A stretch of DNA of 64,000 bases from Alteromonas sp. ALT199 (GCF_018619335.1 NZ_JAHHDX010000117.1:44942-108941), one strand, 5' to 3'. Shown: positions 23,309 to 32,912, numbered from the stretch's first letter. The notes: a model not told the origin generated them from the letters alone. Numbers and translations: made by a program.

Positions 23309-23384
<76 letters not shown>

Positions 23385-23417
23385 AACAAAAGAGGTACTT
23401 CGTTTGAAGTGGTGCGC

Positions 23418-23445
23418 ATTTTACAAAAATTTTGGGGTAACGCAA
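23418..23445 (-). promoter_or_regulatory. Promoter of the tRNA-Gly array
   Basis: Read leftward: -35 TTGCGT, 16-nt spacer, -10 TAAAAT, followed by a GC-rich discriminator (GCGCACC) as is usual for stringently controlled stable-RNA promoters. Confidence 0.7.
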
Positions 23446-23485
23446 CCTTTAATTCTACTTTTTTTGCACCTCGACGTCTGAATGC

Positions 23486-24031
23486 TTAAATCGTAAACAC
23501 TTTCTCTCGATAATAGCGCATTTCTTCAATAGACTCGCGAATATCATCTAGCGCTAAGTGCACCCCTTTTTTTTCGAAACCATCTAAGATTTCAGGCTTC
23601 CAGCGGCGCGTTAGCTCTTTTATTGTGCTTACATCAACATTTCTGTAGTGAAAGTAATCTTCAAGCTCTGGCATGTACTTCACCATAAACCGTCTGTCTT
23701 GCCCAATGGTGTTTCCACACAATGGTGATTTGCCTGCATCTACCCACTGCTCTAAAAAGGCGATGGTTTGTGCAGACGCCTCTTCTACGCTTACTTTACT
23801 TTCTCGGCAGCGCGCAGTTAATCCACTTTCCCCGTGAACTCGTGTGCACCACTCGTCCATATTGTTTAACACATCATCGCTTTGATGTACCGCAATTACA
23901 GGGCCTTCAGCCAAAATATTAAGCTGCGCATCGGTAACTATGGTGGCAATTTCCATTACTACGCAGGTTTCAGGATCTAACCCTGTCATTTCCATGTCTA
24001 TCCAAACAAGGTTACTGTCGTGTTTACTCAT
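23486..24031 (-). CDS. orn: Oligoribonuclease
   Basis: This 181-residue DEDDh exonuclease degrades 2-5-nt RNAs, including pGpG from c-di-GMP breakdown. Motifs: '[13 protein letters not shown]' (Exo I), '[13 protein letters not shown]' (Exo II), and the terminal '[19 protein letters not shown]' (Exo III). The ATG at 24031 has AGAGGAAAG upstream; the open frame extends to 24133 but that part is not conserved. It is divergent from rsgA, the usual arrangement. Confidence 0.96.
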   Translation of the reverse strand: MSKHDSNLVWIDMEMTGLDPETCVVMEIATIVTDAQLNILAEGPVIAVHQSDDVLNNMDEWCTRVHGESGLTARCRESKVSVEEASAQTIAFLEQWVDAGKSPLCGNTIGQDRRFMVKYMPELEDYFHYRNVDVSTIKELTRRWKPEILDGFEKKGVHLALDDIRESIEEMRYYREKVFTI

Positions 24032-24117
24032 TACTTTCCTCTTTGCGCTACAGACATGGCAACCATGCCCTACAAACGGTATTATTGACATAGTATACGT
24101 GAAACTAGAAAAGAATC

Positions 24118-25161
24118 GTGGCGAAAAAACCAAAACTTACACAACGACAGAAACGACAAGTTGCAGCGAACAGAAGCAAACGCTTGCGTGAAAAGCACGG
24201 CGCTAAAGATGCTTCGAGTCTGGACGAAAGCGCGTTAGAGAGCGGTACTGTAATTGGCCGCTTCGGCAAACATGCCGATGTTGAAGATAGCAATGGCGAA
24301 GTTTCCCGCTGCCATATTCGCCGTACGGTCGACTCTGTAGTGTGTGGCGACAAGGTGTTTTTCAGCAAAGGGGATGACGCTGAGTCGGGTGTAAGGGGTG
24401 TTATTGAAATAGTAAAAGACAGGCATTCTGTACTTACCCGCCCCGATTATTACGATGGCATTAAACCCATTGCGGCAAATATCGACCGTATCATTGTGGT
24501 TAGTTCAATATTGCCCTCTCTTTCACTGAATATTATCGACCGCTATTTAGTGGCTTGTGAAGATATCGGTATTACTCCACTTATTGTGCTTAACAAAGTT
24601 GAGTTGCTTAGCGATGAAGAACGCGCAAACGTTACGGAGCAGCTTAAAACCTACGAAAAACTGGGCTACGAAGTACTTTTCACCAGCTGCAAAACTAGCG
24701 AAGGGATCAACACACTTAATGAATACCTTAACGATAATATCAGCGTTTTCGTAGGGCAGTCGGGCGTTGGTAAATCGAGCCTTATTAACCAAGTACTGCC
24801 AGACGCCGATGAGTTAACGGGTGACATTTCAGATAACTCAGGGCTTGGTCAGCATACAACCACCGCGGCTAAGCTGCTTCACTTACCGGCTGGGGGCGAT
24901 TTAATTGATTCTCCAGGGGTACGTGAATTTGGGCTGTGGCACATACCTACCGAGCGAATTACATGGGGCTTTATTGAGTTCAGAGATTATTTGGGCGGCT
25001 GCAAATTCAGAGACTGCAAGCACTTAAATGACCCCGGCTGCATATTAAGAGAAGCTGTTGAAGAAGGAAAAATTAGCGCTGAACGCTTCGACAGCTACCA
25101 TAGAATTTTGACGACCATGGAAGAGCAGCGCCCCAGCCATAGTCAGCCACCAGGGGCATAA
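24118..25161 (+). CDS. rsgA: Ribosome small subunit-dependent GTPase A
   Basis: This 347-residue late-acting 30S assembly GTPase has a basic N-terminus, an OB-like region, the circularly permuted GTPase motifs with 'IVLNKVELL' (G4) before '[12 protein letters not shown]' (G1), '[10 protein letters not shown]' (G3), and a zinc-finger Cys/His cluster '[15 protein letters not shown]'. The start is GTG at 24118; the ribosome site is weak. Confidence 0.95.
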   Translation: MAKKPKLTQRQKRQVAANRSKRLREKHGAKDASSLDESALESGTVIGRFGKHADVEDSNGEVSRCHIRRTVDSVVCGDKVFFSKGDDAESGVRGVIEIVKDRHSVLTRPDYYDGIKPIAANIDRIIVVSSILPSLSLNIIDRYLVACEDIGITPLIVLNKVELLSDEERANVTEQLKTYEKLGYEVLFTSCKTSEGINTLNEYLNDNISVFVGQSGVGKSSLINQVLPDADELTGDISDNSGLGQHTTTAAKLLHLPAGGDLIDSPGVREFGLWHIPTERITWGFIEFRDYLGGCKFRDCKHLNDPGCILREAVEEGKISAERFDSYHRILTTMEEQRPSHSQPPGA

Positions 25162-25285
25162 GCTTTACGTTAGGACTATCTCCCGACTAAAGCATTAAGA
25201 TGATTGAGCGAATAAAAAGTAGCCCCCTTTTTTTGCATCTACTAGTTATTCAAAACCGGTGTAAATCTTTGGTTGTGTGAACCAT

Positions 25286-25309
25286 GTGCTTATGCTTTTG
25301 TGTAAGCAC
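25286..25309. promoter_or_regulatory. Inverted repeat upstream of psd
   Basis: GTGCTTA (25286-25292) and TAAGCAC (25303-25309) are perfect arms separated by 10 nt, just before a possible psd promoter. No T run follows, so it is not an obvious terminator. Confidence 0.35.
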
Positions 25310-25324
25310 TCATAACCCTAAAGT

Positions 25325-25353
25325 TGCTCTTAATACTACGACTTACTATACAA
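25325..25353 (+). promoter_or_regulatory. Possible psd promoter
   Basis: TTGCTC, 17-nt spacer, TATACA, 55 nt before the psd start codon. The match to sigma-70 is moderate. Confidence 0.45.
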
Positions 25354-25407
25354 TAGCGCTATCTATGCAATGCGTTATTGTTTGCATAAAAGAAACGGAG
25401 ATATTTT

Positions 25408-26385
25408 GTGTTAGATTGGCTTAAAGTTAATTTACAATACGTTACACCAAAGCACCTGCTTTCACGCTTTGTGGGTAAACTTGCAGAAGCGGAAATGGGT
25501 AGCGTGACCACCTTTTTCATCAAGCTGTTTATCAAGCAATATAATGTTGATATGACTGAAGCTTTGCATGAAAACCCCGAACATTACCGAAGCTTCAATA
25601 AGTTTTTCACGCGCCCACTCAAACCTGAAGCGCGAACCATTGACGAAAACAATGACGTACTAATCCACGCCGTTGACGGCACGGTAAGTCAGTTTGGCGA
25701 CATTCATAGCGACAGTATTTTTCAGGCTAAAGGTCATGATTTTAGCTTAACTACGCTGTTAGGCGGAAAGCCCGACGTCGCAGCGCCATTTAAAGATGGT
25801 AAATTTGCTACCATTTATCTTGCACCTCGCGATTATCACAGAATCCATATGCCCGTTGAGGGCACCCTAACTGACATGCTGTATGTGCCAGGCGAACTGT
25901 TTTCAGTAAACCCACTTACCGCACAAAATATTCCGGGGCTTTTCGCACGTAACGAACGTGTTGTGGCACTGTTTGATACGCCTGTGGGCAAAATGGCGAT
26001 GGTGCTAGTAGGCGCAACTATTGTTGCAAGCATTGAAACCGTTTGGGCGGGAACAGTTACGCCTCCTGCAGGTAAAAACGTTCAGCACTGGTCATATGAA
26101 AAAGACACAGAAGCTGCGGTTTTTCTTGAAAAGGGTGCAGAGCTTGGCCGCTTTAAGCTAGGTTCGACCATTGTGGTATGTTTTGAAAAAGACATGATTA
26201 ACTTTGAAGACATTGCGCCGGGTATGGTTACGCGCCTAGGTGAGCCTATGGCTTTAAAAATGTCTTCACAAGAAGTTGACTCAACTGAGCAGGCTAGCGA
26301 AACTGTGGCTCAAACTAAAGATGAGCTCGATAACGACGTGGTCGAGACTAGAAAGGGAACACCATCTGAGGGCGCTGACAGCTAA
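25408..26385 (+). CDS. psd: Phosphatidylserine decarboxylase proenzyme
   Basis: This membrane-associated pyruvoyl enzyme makes phosphatidylethanolamine. The 325-residue proenzyme contains 'DGTVSQFG', 'YLAPRDYHRIHMPVEG', and the self-cleavage site LGST, with Ser253 becoming the pyruvoyl group. A ~45-residue acidic tail follows the catalytic domain, longer than in E. coli. The GTG start at 25408 has GGAG at 8-nt spacing. It is followed after 3 nt by the transporter gene. Confidence 0.95.
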   Translation: MLDWLKVNLQYVTPKHLLSRFVGKLAEAEMGSVTTFFIKLFIKQYNVDMTEALHENPEHYRSFNKFFTRPLKPEARTIDENNDVLIHAVDGTVSQFGDIHSDSIFQAKGHDFSLTTLLGGKPDVAAPFKDGKFATIYLAPRDYHRIHMPVEGTLTDMLYVPGELFSVNPLTAQNIPGLFARNERVVALFDTPVGKMAMVLVGATIVASIETVWAGTVTPPAGKNVQHWSYEKDTEAAVFLEKGAELGRFKLGSTIVVCFEKDMINFEDIAPGMVTRLGEPMALKMSSQEVDSTEQASETVAQTKDELDNDVVETRKGTPSEGADS

Positions 26386-26388
26386 TTT

Positions 26389-27264
26389 ATGGATGCTGTT
26401 AAAAAAAGCCTGATTTCGCTTCACCTCACTGTTATTTTATTAGGTGGTACAGCCCTTTTCTCAAGGCTTGTACCACTTAGTGCTAGTGATATTACTCTGG
26501 TACGCTCGGTATTTGCTTGCATCGCCCTGTTAGCATTTTTAAAACTGACCGGGAGTAAAATAAAGCTAAATTCCAGAAAGGATTACGGCGTTGCTCTTGG
26601 TCTAGGGATTTTGATGGCGCTACACTGGGTGACCTACTTTGCTGCAATGCAATATGCCGGCGTATCTGTGGGCATGATTGCGCTATTTACCTTTCCTGTC
26701 ATTACAGTGCTTATCGAACCTTTTTTCGAACGTGTTAGGCTGGTGTGGCAGGACATTGTATCTACGTTAACGGTAGTCATTGGTGTTTATTTAATTGTGC
26801 CTGAAACCTCATTGGAAAATGACATTACCCTTGGGGTGCTCATCGGTATTGCTTCTGCCATTTTGTATTCGTTTAGAAACCTGATTCATCGAAAGCATTT
26901 TAAACACTACAGCGGTGCGCAAGCTATGGCATGGCAAACCTTAGTTATCAGTGTATTGATGCTGCCAATAGGCAGTGCAGAAATAGCCTCGGCATCAACG
27001 AACTCTTGGCTAATGCTGTTACTTTTAGGCACTGTATTTACCGCGCTTCCCCACGCCCTTATTGCGGCGAGTCTGCGCCACTTGCGGGCAAAGACTTTTT
27101 CACTTATTGCCTGTATGCAGCCGCTGTACGGTGTTTTTCTTGCCATCATTTTACTCAACGAAAAGCCCGGTTTAAGCGCACTGCTAGGCGGCATTCTTAT
27201 AACGTCGGCGTCAGTCTATGAAACGCTCAACACGCATAAGTTACACAGCGCGAACGATAAGTAA
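26389..27264 (+). CDS. EamA-family drug/metabolite transporter (10 spans)
   Basis: The 291-residue protein has about ten hydrophobic helices in two EamA repeats (around 5-135 and 145-280), with the typical 'LHWVTYFAAMQYAGVSVGM' segment. DMT transporters export amino acids or other small metabolites; substrate not predictable. The ATG lies 4 nt after the psd stop, so it is probably in the same transcript. Confidence 0.85.
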   Translation: MDAVKKSLISLHLTVILLGGTALFSRLVPLSASDITLVRSVFACIALLAFLKLTGSKIKLNSRKDYGVALGLGILMALHWVTYFAAMQYAGVSVGMIALFTFPVITVLIEPFFERVRLVWQDIVSTLTVVIGVYLIVPETSLENDITLGVLIGIASAILYSFRNLIHRKHFKHYSGAQAMAWQTLVISVLMLPIGSAEIASASTNSWLMLLLLGTVFTALPHALIAASLRHLRAKTFSLIACMQPLYGVFLAIILLNEKPGLSALLGGILITSASVYETLNTHKLHSANDK

Positions 27265-27296
27265 CGTTCGTTCTGAGAATTGAGAAGGGAATGTAG

Positions 27297-27989
27297 ATGC
27301 TAATTTTTGCCCACCGAGGCGCCAGTAAAGCGGCACCAGAAAATACCGTGAAAGCGTTTAAACTGGCTTTCGAGCAAGATGCTGACGGCATTGAGTTTGA
27401 TACTTACCAACACGAAAGTGGCATTATTGTTTTTCACGATAGAACCCTTACACGCAGAGCCCGCGAGACAGGTTATTTATTAGATACGCCGTGGCAGTCT
27501 CTCAAAGAAATGAACATTGGTGATGGAGAGCGCATCCCTTCTCTTTACGAAACGCTTAAATGCGTTCCAGGTAGTAAGTGGTGCAACATTGAAATTAAGT
27601 ACTTACACGATGTCGATAGCTGGGTAAATGACGTTAAAGCGGCGGTGAAGCAAAGTAACATTAGTGCTGACAAGCTACTTATATCTTCATTCAACCATCA
27701 CTGGCTTAAAGCGATTGCACGTCTTTGGCCTGAAGTAAAAATTGGCGCTTTAACCGCAAGCTACGAACTAGACTGCACGGCCAGCGCGCGGGCCCTTAGC
27801 GCTTATTCGGTAAATATCGCGCTAGACGCCGTTGATAAGCAGTTTGTGCAAACGGCATTGCAGGAAGGTTTTGATGTATTCGTTTATACGGTAGACGAAC
27901 CTAGAGATATGCTAATGCTTAAAGAGTGGGGGGTAACCGGCATATTCACTAACCTGCCAGATGTAGCTCTTAATACGCTATCTGATTAG
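27297..27989 (+). CDS. Glycerophosphodiester phosphodiesterase (GDPD family)
   Basis: This 230-residue TIM-barrel enzyme contains 'FAHRGASKAAPENT', 'GIEFDTYQHESGIIVFHDRT' and 'NIEIKY', the metal and catalytic residues of the family (His, Glu/Asp pair, His). It hydrolyses glycerophosphodiesters to glycerol-3-phosphate and an alcohol. No signal peptide, so a cytosolic UgpQ-like role is likely. GAAGGGA precedes the ATG. Placement after psd suggests a phospholipid-turnover cluster. Confidence 0.92.
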   Translation: MLIFAHRGASKAAPENTVKAFKLAFEQDADGIEFDTYQHESGIIVFHDRTLTRRARETGYLLDTPWQSLKEMNIGDGERIPSLYETLKCVPGSKWCNIEIKYLHDVDSWVNDVKAAVKQSNISADKLLISSFNHHWLKAIARLWPEVKIGALTASYELDCTASARALSAYSVNIALDAVDKQFVQTALQEGFDVFVYTVDEPRDMLMLKEWGVTGIFTNLPDVALNTLSD

Positions 27990-28032
27990 GTAGCGCGTTT
28001 TACAGTGCTTATATTCTAATAATTTCACCAGA

Positions 28033-28060
28033 TAAAAAAAAACGAGCCATTGGCTCGTTT
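28033..28060. terminator. Terminator between GDPD and MerC-type genes
   Basis: AAACGAGCC (28040-28048) pairs with GGCTCGTTT (28052-28060). Leftward it has a nine-base T run and ends the MerC-type gene; rightward the T run is short. Confidence 0.85.
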
Positions 28061-28082
28061 CTTAAAGACTCTATTTTTCTAA

Positions 28083-28511
28083 CTACTTAAATTCAGTAGA
28101 TAAGTGGTCCGAAAACACTGTATCTTTGCAGCACTTGCACTGTCTACACAAGCGCATATTAATCCAGTGGCCAGCTACAATCAGCCCCGCACCTACCGCG
28201 ATAGTAAACGGCTCGTAATGATGCCCTAAAATATCTTTATACCAATAGATTGCGCCACCAGTAAACAGTAGTGCAAGCGGGTAGTATTTACCGTGGTAGC
28301 GAATGGCACCACTGATCAAGGCTACCGCCCCAACAATCAGTGAGAACGTTAGAATAGTTCTTTCAAACCATACTTGCGCAAAAAAGCTAGAACCGATAAG
28401 CGGTAACAGAGGCACCAAAACAGGAAGCGCAAGGCAATGCAGCGCACACAAGCTCGACACCCAAATGCCAAGTTTGTCTAGTTTTGTTGGATTCTCGTCA
28501 ATTGGAGTCAT
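28083..28511 (-). CDS. MerC-domain integral membrane protein, predicted zinc-regulated
   Basis: This 142-residue protein (from ATG 28511) has four membrane helices. The first contains a metal-type motif 'SSLCALHCLALPVL' as in MerC mercury transporters, and the C-terminus has a Cys cluster 'RLCRQCKCCKD'. No other mer gene is nearby. A GTG five codons earlier (28526) is an alternative start. A Zur-like palindrome overlaps a TATAAT box 55 nt upstream, which suggests zinc repression and a role in metal uptake or handling; this is an inference. Confidence 0.85.
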   Translation of the reverse strand: MTPIDENPTKLDKLGIWVSSLCALHCLALPVLVPLLPLIGSSFFAQVWFERTILTFSLIVGAVALISGAIRYHGKYYPLALLFTGGAIYWYKDILGHHYEPFTIAVGAGLIVAGHWINMRLCRQCKCCKDTVFSDHLSTEFK

Positions 28512-28545
28512 TACTCTAATTACCACCGTGCTTGAAAATATATAC

Positions 28546-28558
28546 GCGAATTATTCGC
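28546..28558. promoter_or_regulatory. Second palindrome in the MerC-type leader
   Basis: GCGAATTATTCGC is a 6+1+6 perfect inverted repeat between the Zur-like site and the start codon; could be an operator or an RNA hairpin. Confidence 0.35.
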
Positions 28559-28565
28559 CAGAGAC

Positions 28566-28578
28566 GTTATATTATAAC
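28566..28578 (-). promoter_or_regulatory. Zur-like operator overlapping a -10 box
   Basis: GTTATATTATAAC is a perfect 6+1+6 palindrome equal to the core of the gammaproteobacterial Zur box as I recall it (GTTATANTATAAC). On the leftward strand it contains TATAAT, with a weak -35 (TTTCTC) 16 nt upstream, so bound repressor would block the promoter. Confidence 0.65.
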
Positions 28579-28670
28579 AGACTCACGAAAATGAGAAACG
28601 TTCACCACATTAAATTTTGATCTTATCGAGATTAAAATAGACTAATTAAGTAAGAAAAAAGACGAAGATA

Positions 28671-29597
28671 TTACTCGTTTGGCGCTGTAGCCGAGCGTTC
28701 AGTCATCTCTTTGGAAAAGGTACTCTCTTTGGACAAAGTACTCTGCACAAAGCCACTACTAACAAAAGTATTCTGTTCACTTATTTCAGAGCCGATTTTC
28801 TTTACATCTAAACGAGTGAGTTGAGCAGTTTGATTCCGTTCTTTACCAAACTGTTTAGCCACTTTAGGTGCGTGTGAAAAATAGTCAGCTACGGAAGTAA
28901 GAGTAAAACCCTCTTTTTCAAGGGCGGGTAAATGCGTATTTAAAAAACTGACAGTTTCTGGGTGAGGGTGACCAATCACTACAACGTGCCCATTCTTTTT
29001 AGCGATCCGCTTCATTTGGTTAAACTGCTTTAGTAAGAACGCTGGCTCTAATTTATGGTCCAGAAATACCTGTCTGCTTGCGCTAGGCACACCTAAGCGC
29101 TGCGCAATTTCTTCACCTTTAGTTAGCACAGTGGTTCTGCTGTCTACAAAGAACAGGCCCTGGCGCTTCACCTCTTTTAACAGTGCTTCCATTCCTTCTT
29201 GCTGACCGGTAAATGCACTTCCCATGTGGTTATTTACGCCTACCGCGTTTGGCACACTTTTCATCGCTTTGCGCAAATTGTAAGTAATAGCGCCTGCAAA
29301 CATATCTGTGGTTAACCCGAGCGGCCCCATGTTTTTACCGTTTTGGGCTTGCATGGGCATATGAAGCATAACCGCTCTGCCCTCTTGCTCAGCGCGGTGC
29401 GCAATTTCAGATGCCAATGGAGTTTGTGGAAGTATGGAGAACGTGATTTCTTTAGGGAGAGAGAAAGCAGCGACATCGGACGGCCTGTATCCCAGGTCAT
29501 CTAATATTATTATTATGTCTGACTTTGCGTTTACTTTAGGGCTAATTAGCCCGCATAAAACAAAGATTATACAAGGCATTAGCAGACGCAAAAGCAT
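28671..29597 (-). CDS. yibQ: Divergent polysaccharide deacetylase family protein (YibQ-like)
   Basis: This 308-residue exported protein (signal peptide through 'ISPKVNA') has 'IIIILDDLGY', 'FSILPQTPLASE', 'VMLHMPMQAQNGKNMGPLGL', 'VGVNNHMGSAFT' and 'VVIGHPHPETV', the pattern of the YibQ/DUF610 family, which keeps the deacetylase-like NodB barrel. The C-terminal ~70 residues are low complexity. In E. coli yibQ follows envC; here a small opposite-strand gene lies between them. Confidence 0.9.
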   Translation of the reverse strand: MLLRLLMPCIIFVLCGLISPKVNAKSDIIIILDDLGYRPSDVAAFSLPKEITFSILPQTPLASEIAHRAEQEGRAVMLHMPMQAQNGKNMGPLGLTTDMFAGAITYNLRKAMKSVPNAVGVNNHMGSAFTGQQEGMEALLKEVKRQGLFFVDSRTTVLTKGEEIAQRLGVPSASRQVFLDHKLEPAFLLKQFNQMKRIAKKNGHVVVIGHPHPETVSFLNTHLPALEKEGFTLTSVADYFSHAPKVAKQFGKERNQTAQLTRLDVKKIGSEISEQNTFVSSGFVQSTLSKESTFSKEMTERSATAPNE

Positions 29598-29851
29598 CTA
29601 GATCACATCCGTTTTTCATCATTATTATTAAGCGCACTGTGTGAATGTATTCACTTTAACGTTAAGCATACCAACAACAAACGCACTTTCAACAAAACTA
29701 AGGCTTTTATTACTGCCTTATTACAGGTAGATCATAAACAACTTTCGTAAAGGGAGGTAAATGTTGCGTAAATCTAGTGCTACGCACTAAAAAAATCAGT
29801 GAGAGGTCGATATTTTATGGTTAACGACCACCTAGCAAATAAGGTTTCACT

Positions 29852-30190
29852 ATGATTTCAGGTATTAATGATTCTTCAGCAGCACAACAACTAAGACCAA
29901 GTACTCCACCACCGCCACCAAAGGGGCAGCAAACATCACTTACTGATGAGCAAACTCAGACTTTGGAATCGATTTTAGAGCAATACGACGCTGACTCATT
30001 AACCAGTGACAACGCGACATCTATTGTAGAGCAATTGAAAAGTGAAGGCATAGAGCCAAGCAAGGCACTAGAAAGTGCGCTTAGTAGTGCAGGTTTCGAT
30101 GCTACGCAAATTGGGGAACTGGCTGGCTTAGGTGAAGGTAAACCGCAACGCCCTTTACCAGATACAGCGACGTTTGAAGTCACTGCTTAG
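29852..30190 (+). CDS. Small acidic protein of unknown function
   Basis: This 112-residue soluble protein has an N-terminal poly-Pro segment ('PSTPPPPPKG'), then two helical repeats of similar design: 'LTDEQTQTLESILEQYDADS' and 'ATSIVEQLKSEGIEPSKALE' / 'LSSAGFDATQIGELAG'. The Asp/Glu-rich loops look somewhat EF-hand-like, but no canonical 12-residue loop is present. AAGG precedes the ATG. It interrupts the envC-yibQ pair on the opposite strand. Confidence 0.7.
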   Translation: MISGINDSSAAQQLRPSTPPPPPKGQQTSLTDEQTQTLESILEQYDADSLTSDNATSIVEQLKSEGIEPSKALESALSSAGFDATQIGELAGLGEGKPQRPLPDTATFEVTA

Positions 30191-30212
30191 AAATTATTGT
30201 GGCGTTAACGAT

Positions 30213-31376
30213 TTAATCCAGCCAGGATTTTGGATTTAGCGCTTTGCCTTTGTGGCGAATTTCAAAGTAGAGGTTAGGATATTCCTGACCGCCACTTCGG
30301 CCCACTAGGGCAATACGCTCACCTTGCCTTACATCATCACCAGCTTGTTTAAGCAATGCTTGATTGTGACCGTAGACGCTCATATAGCCCTCGCCATGAT
30401 CGATAATAGCGACTAAACCAAACCCTCGCAGCCAATCGGCGTACAAAACTCGACCAGGCGCAATGCTGTTAACGGGGTCGCCCTCAGCACCATCTATTAC
30501 AATACCTTTCCAAGATACCTGTCCTTGGCGGCGACTACCGAATAAATTACGTATTCTGCCTTTCACTGGCGCGGGAAGCTTACCCTTTCGTTTGGCAAGC
30601 CCATTCATGCTGAACTCAGCAGCACGAGCGGCACGTTCAGCAGCAATACGCGCTGCTTCAATAGCACCTCTAAGCGCTTTCTCATCTGCTTGTAATGAAG
30701 CAATACGCTGATTTTCCGAAGCAATGGTTTTATTTATTTTCTTGAGCGTTGCTTTGCGATCGGCTTGCCTGGTGATAAGTACTGCCCGTTGGCCTTCTTG
30801 CTCATCTTTGAGCTTAGCGAGGGACAATGCTTTTTCACTGAGTTCGGCGGTAACTTCTTCCAGCCTTGCGACATTACTTCTAAAACTCTCAATTTCTTTT
30901 TGGCGGGCTTTTGCTACGTACTGGTAATAGGTAATGACACGTTCAAAAGTACGCGCATCATCTTGATAAAATAACATTTTAGCGTAGTCATAGTGACCTG
31001 CCATGAATGCACTTTTGAGCTGACTAGCCAATAAAGATTGTTGTTTGCGAATAGCAACTTTGAGTGCGCCTTGTTCTTCTTCAAGCTTGGCCTCTTCTTG
31101 CTTAACGCTTTTTAGCGCTTGTTCGGTGGTAGATAACGCTTTCGCTACTTTTGCTATCTCAAGCTCTGAAGCCTTCAGTACGTCTTTTAGCTCTTGTGCG
31201 CTCGCTTTATTATTTTCAAGCACTTGCTGTCGTGCGCGTAACTCAACCTGCAGTTTAGCAAGCTTTTCTTTTTGCACATTAGCGCCATTATCCTGCGCTA
31301 CAGCATCGCTTCCAATCGGCACGATAGCCAGGGCAACCATAAACCCAATGATTGAAAGAAATGAACGTAAAAACAT
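30213..31376 (-). CDS. envC: Murein hydrolase activator EnvC
   Basis: This 387-residue periplasmic protein activates amidases AmiA/AmiB at the division septum in relatives. It has a signal peptide, a long coiled coil (~30-250) and a C-terminal LytM/M23 domain. The LytM catalytic set is degenerate: the first metal His is replaced in 'GIVIDGAEGDPVNSI' and the final HxH reads 'NLYFEIRHKG', while 'SVYGHNQALL' keeps one His; this is the EnvC pattern of an activator rather than an enzyme. Confidence 0.95.
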   Translation of the reverse strand: MFLRSFLSIIGFMVALAIVPIGSDAVAQDNGANVQKEKLAKLQVELRARQQVLENNKASAQELKDVLKASELEIAKVAKALSTTEQALKSVKQEEAKLEEEQGALKVAIRKQQSLLASQLKSAFMAGHYDYAKMLFYQDDARTFERVITYYQYVAKARQKEIESFRSNVARLEEVTAELSEKALSLAKLKDEQEGQRAVLITRQADRKATLKKINKTIASENQRIASLQADEKALRGAIEAARIAAERAARAAEFSMNGLAKRKGKLPAPVKGRIRNLFGSRRQGQVSWKGIVIDGAEGDPVNSIAPGRVLYADWLRGFGLVAIIDHGEGYMSVYGHNQALLKQAGDDVRQGERIALVGRSGGQEYPNLYFEIRHKGKALNPKSWLD

Positions 31377-31642
31377 AACGTGCGCTTATAACCTCTGCTT
31401 TTTAAATGATGGTTAACTGCCAGACCAGCTGTATTTCACCACTACTATTACTAACAACATCTAGTGTATCTGACGGCTTCCCATATGCCCAGTGCAATTT
31501 ATCCGTAATATCAATCATCTAAAGTATTTACGATCGAGACATGGTGACTGTCTCTTAGCTAACTGAAAGGTAAGCTGGTTTCTCGCCCATTTTTCTATAT
31601 ACTTTGCACTCTTTTCATGGTCTGTAGACAGGGTTAGAGGTA

Positions 31643-32068
31643 ATGGATCAACTAATAGAATTTGCTAGCAACAATATTATTCTTGCTGGTATTTGGGTTG
31701 CGCTGATTGCCATGTTGATATTTAGCTATATCAGTGCATGGACATCTTCAGTAAAAGAGTTAAGTACACACGAAGCAACGCTTTTAATTAATAAAAATGA
31801 TGCAATAGTGTTAGACACGCGACCTGCAAAAGAGTTTAAAGCTGGCCACATTTTAGGTGCCAGACAAATTAAACCTGAAGAAGTGCGTGAGAAGAACTTT
31901 AAGAAACTTGAAAACAGCAAAGACAAACCCATTATCGTAGTATGCGCTATGGGTAATCAGGCTCGTGGTACAGCCAATGCGATGCTTAAAGAAGGCTTCG
32001 CGAATGTGAATGTATTAAAAGGCGGAATGAATGCGTGGCAAAGTGCCAGCCTTCCCGTTTCTAAATAA
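31643..32068 (+). CDS. yibN: Membrane-anchored rhodanese-like protein
   Basis: This 141-residue protein has an N-terminal membrane span (~13-32) followed by a rhodanese domain with 'VLDTRPAKEFKAGHILGA' and the active-site loop 'VVCAMGNQARG' with its catalytic Cys. It is probably a sulfurtransferase facing the cytoplasm. It heads the conserved yibN-grxC-secB-gpsA operon. Confidence 0.93.
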   Translation: MDQLIEFASNNIILAGIWVALIAMLIFSYISAWTSSVKELSTHEATLLINKNDAIVLDTRPAKEFKAGHILGARQIKPEEVREKNFKKLENSKDKPIIVVCAMGNQARGTANAMLKEGFANVNVLKGGMNAWQSASLPVSK

Positions 32069-32080
32069 TAGGTAACCTTT

Positions 32081-32341
32081 ATGAGCAAAGTAGAACTTTA
32101 CACCAAGGGTCATTGCCCCTACTGCCACCGTGCAAAAGCACTGTTAACGCAAAAAGGTGTAGAATTTATTGAATACCCAATAGATGTTAAGCCTGAACTA
32201 CGCGACGAAATGATTGAGCGCGCTAATGGCGGCTGGACTGTTCCACAAATTTTCATTGACGATCAGCACGTTGGTGGCTGTGACGATATGATGGCTTTAG
32301 AAGCACAAAGCAAACTAAACCCTATGCTGGGTTTAGCGTAA
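32081..32341 (+). CDS. grxC: Glutaredoxin 3
   Basis: This 86-residue glutaredoxin has the redox site CPYC ('GHCPYCHRAK', residues ~11-14), 'TVPQIFIDDQHVGGCDDM' with the cis-proline and GSH-binding GG. It lies 12 nt after yibN, in the conserved operon. Confidence 0.96.
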   Translation: MSKVELYTKGHCPYCHRAKALLTQKGVEFIEYPIDVKPELRDEMIERANGGWTVPQIFIDDQHVGGCDDMMALEAQSKLNPMLGLA

Positions 32342-32402
32342 GCGTCAGCGCATACAGCAACGCACTACATTAAATTAAAACGACAATTAAATAGGAAATA
32401 CC

Positions 32403-32912
32403 ATGGCTGACGAAAATCAGACAAATCCCGGTGAAGCAGCAGGCGCACAAGCGCAACAAGGTGCTCAGTTCAATATTCAGCGTATCTATACAAAAGACAT
32501 TTCTTTTGAATCTCCAAACGCACCAGCTATTTTCACTAAAGAGTGGAAACCGGAAATTAAATTAGACATCGACACTAGCACCAACAAGCTAGAAGAAAAC
32601 GTATTTGAAGTTGTACTTTCAGTTACCGTGACAGCAACACTAGGTGAAGAAACAGCATTTCTTTGCGAAGTACAACAGGCAGGTATTTTTGCTATTGGCG
32701 AAATGCCAGACCAAAACAAAGCCCACACGCTAGGCTCATTCTGTCCGAATATGCTTTTCCCATATGCGCGTGAAACTATTTCTAACTTGGTTAACCGTGG
32801 TACCTTCCCTCCACTTAACCTTGCGCCTGTTAACTTTGACGCTATCTTTGCGGCTTACGTGCAAAAACGTGCACAGCAAGCGCAAGGTGAAGCGCCAAAA
32901 ATGGACGCCTAA
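32403..32912 (+). CDS. secB: Protein-export chaperone SecB
   Basis: This 169-residue tetrameric chaperone binds unfolded preproteins and passes them to SecA. Typical segments are '[20 protein letters not shown]', 'EVQQAGIF' and '[20 protein letters not shown]' with '[10 protein letters not shown]'. N- and C-terminal tails are Ala/Gln-rich. It is third in the yibN operon. Confidence 0.97.
   Translation: MADENQTNPGEAAGAQAQQGAQFNIQRIYTKDISFESPNAPAIFTKEWKPEIKLDIDTSTNKLEENVFEVVLSVTVTATLGEETAFLCEVQQAGIFAIGEMPDQNKAHTLGSFCPNMLFPYARETISNLVNRGTFPPLNLAPVNFDAIFAAYVQKRAQQAQGEAPKMDA

Noticed and set aside
28083..28511. Mercury-resistance operon
   Set aside because: A single MerC-type gene without merR, merT, merP or merA, and with a Zur-like rather than MerR-like promoter.
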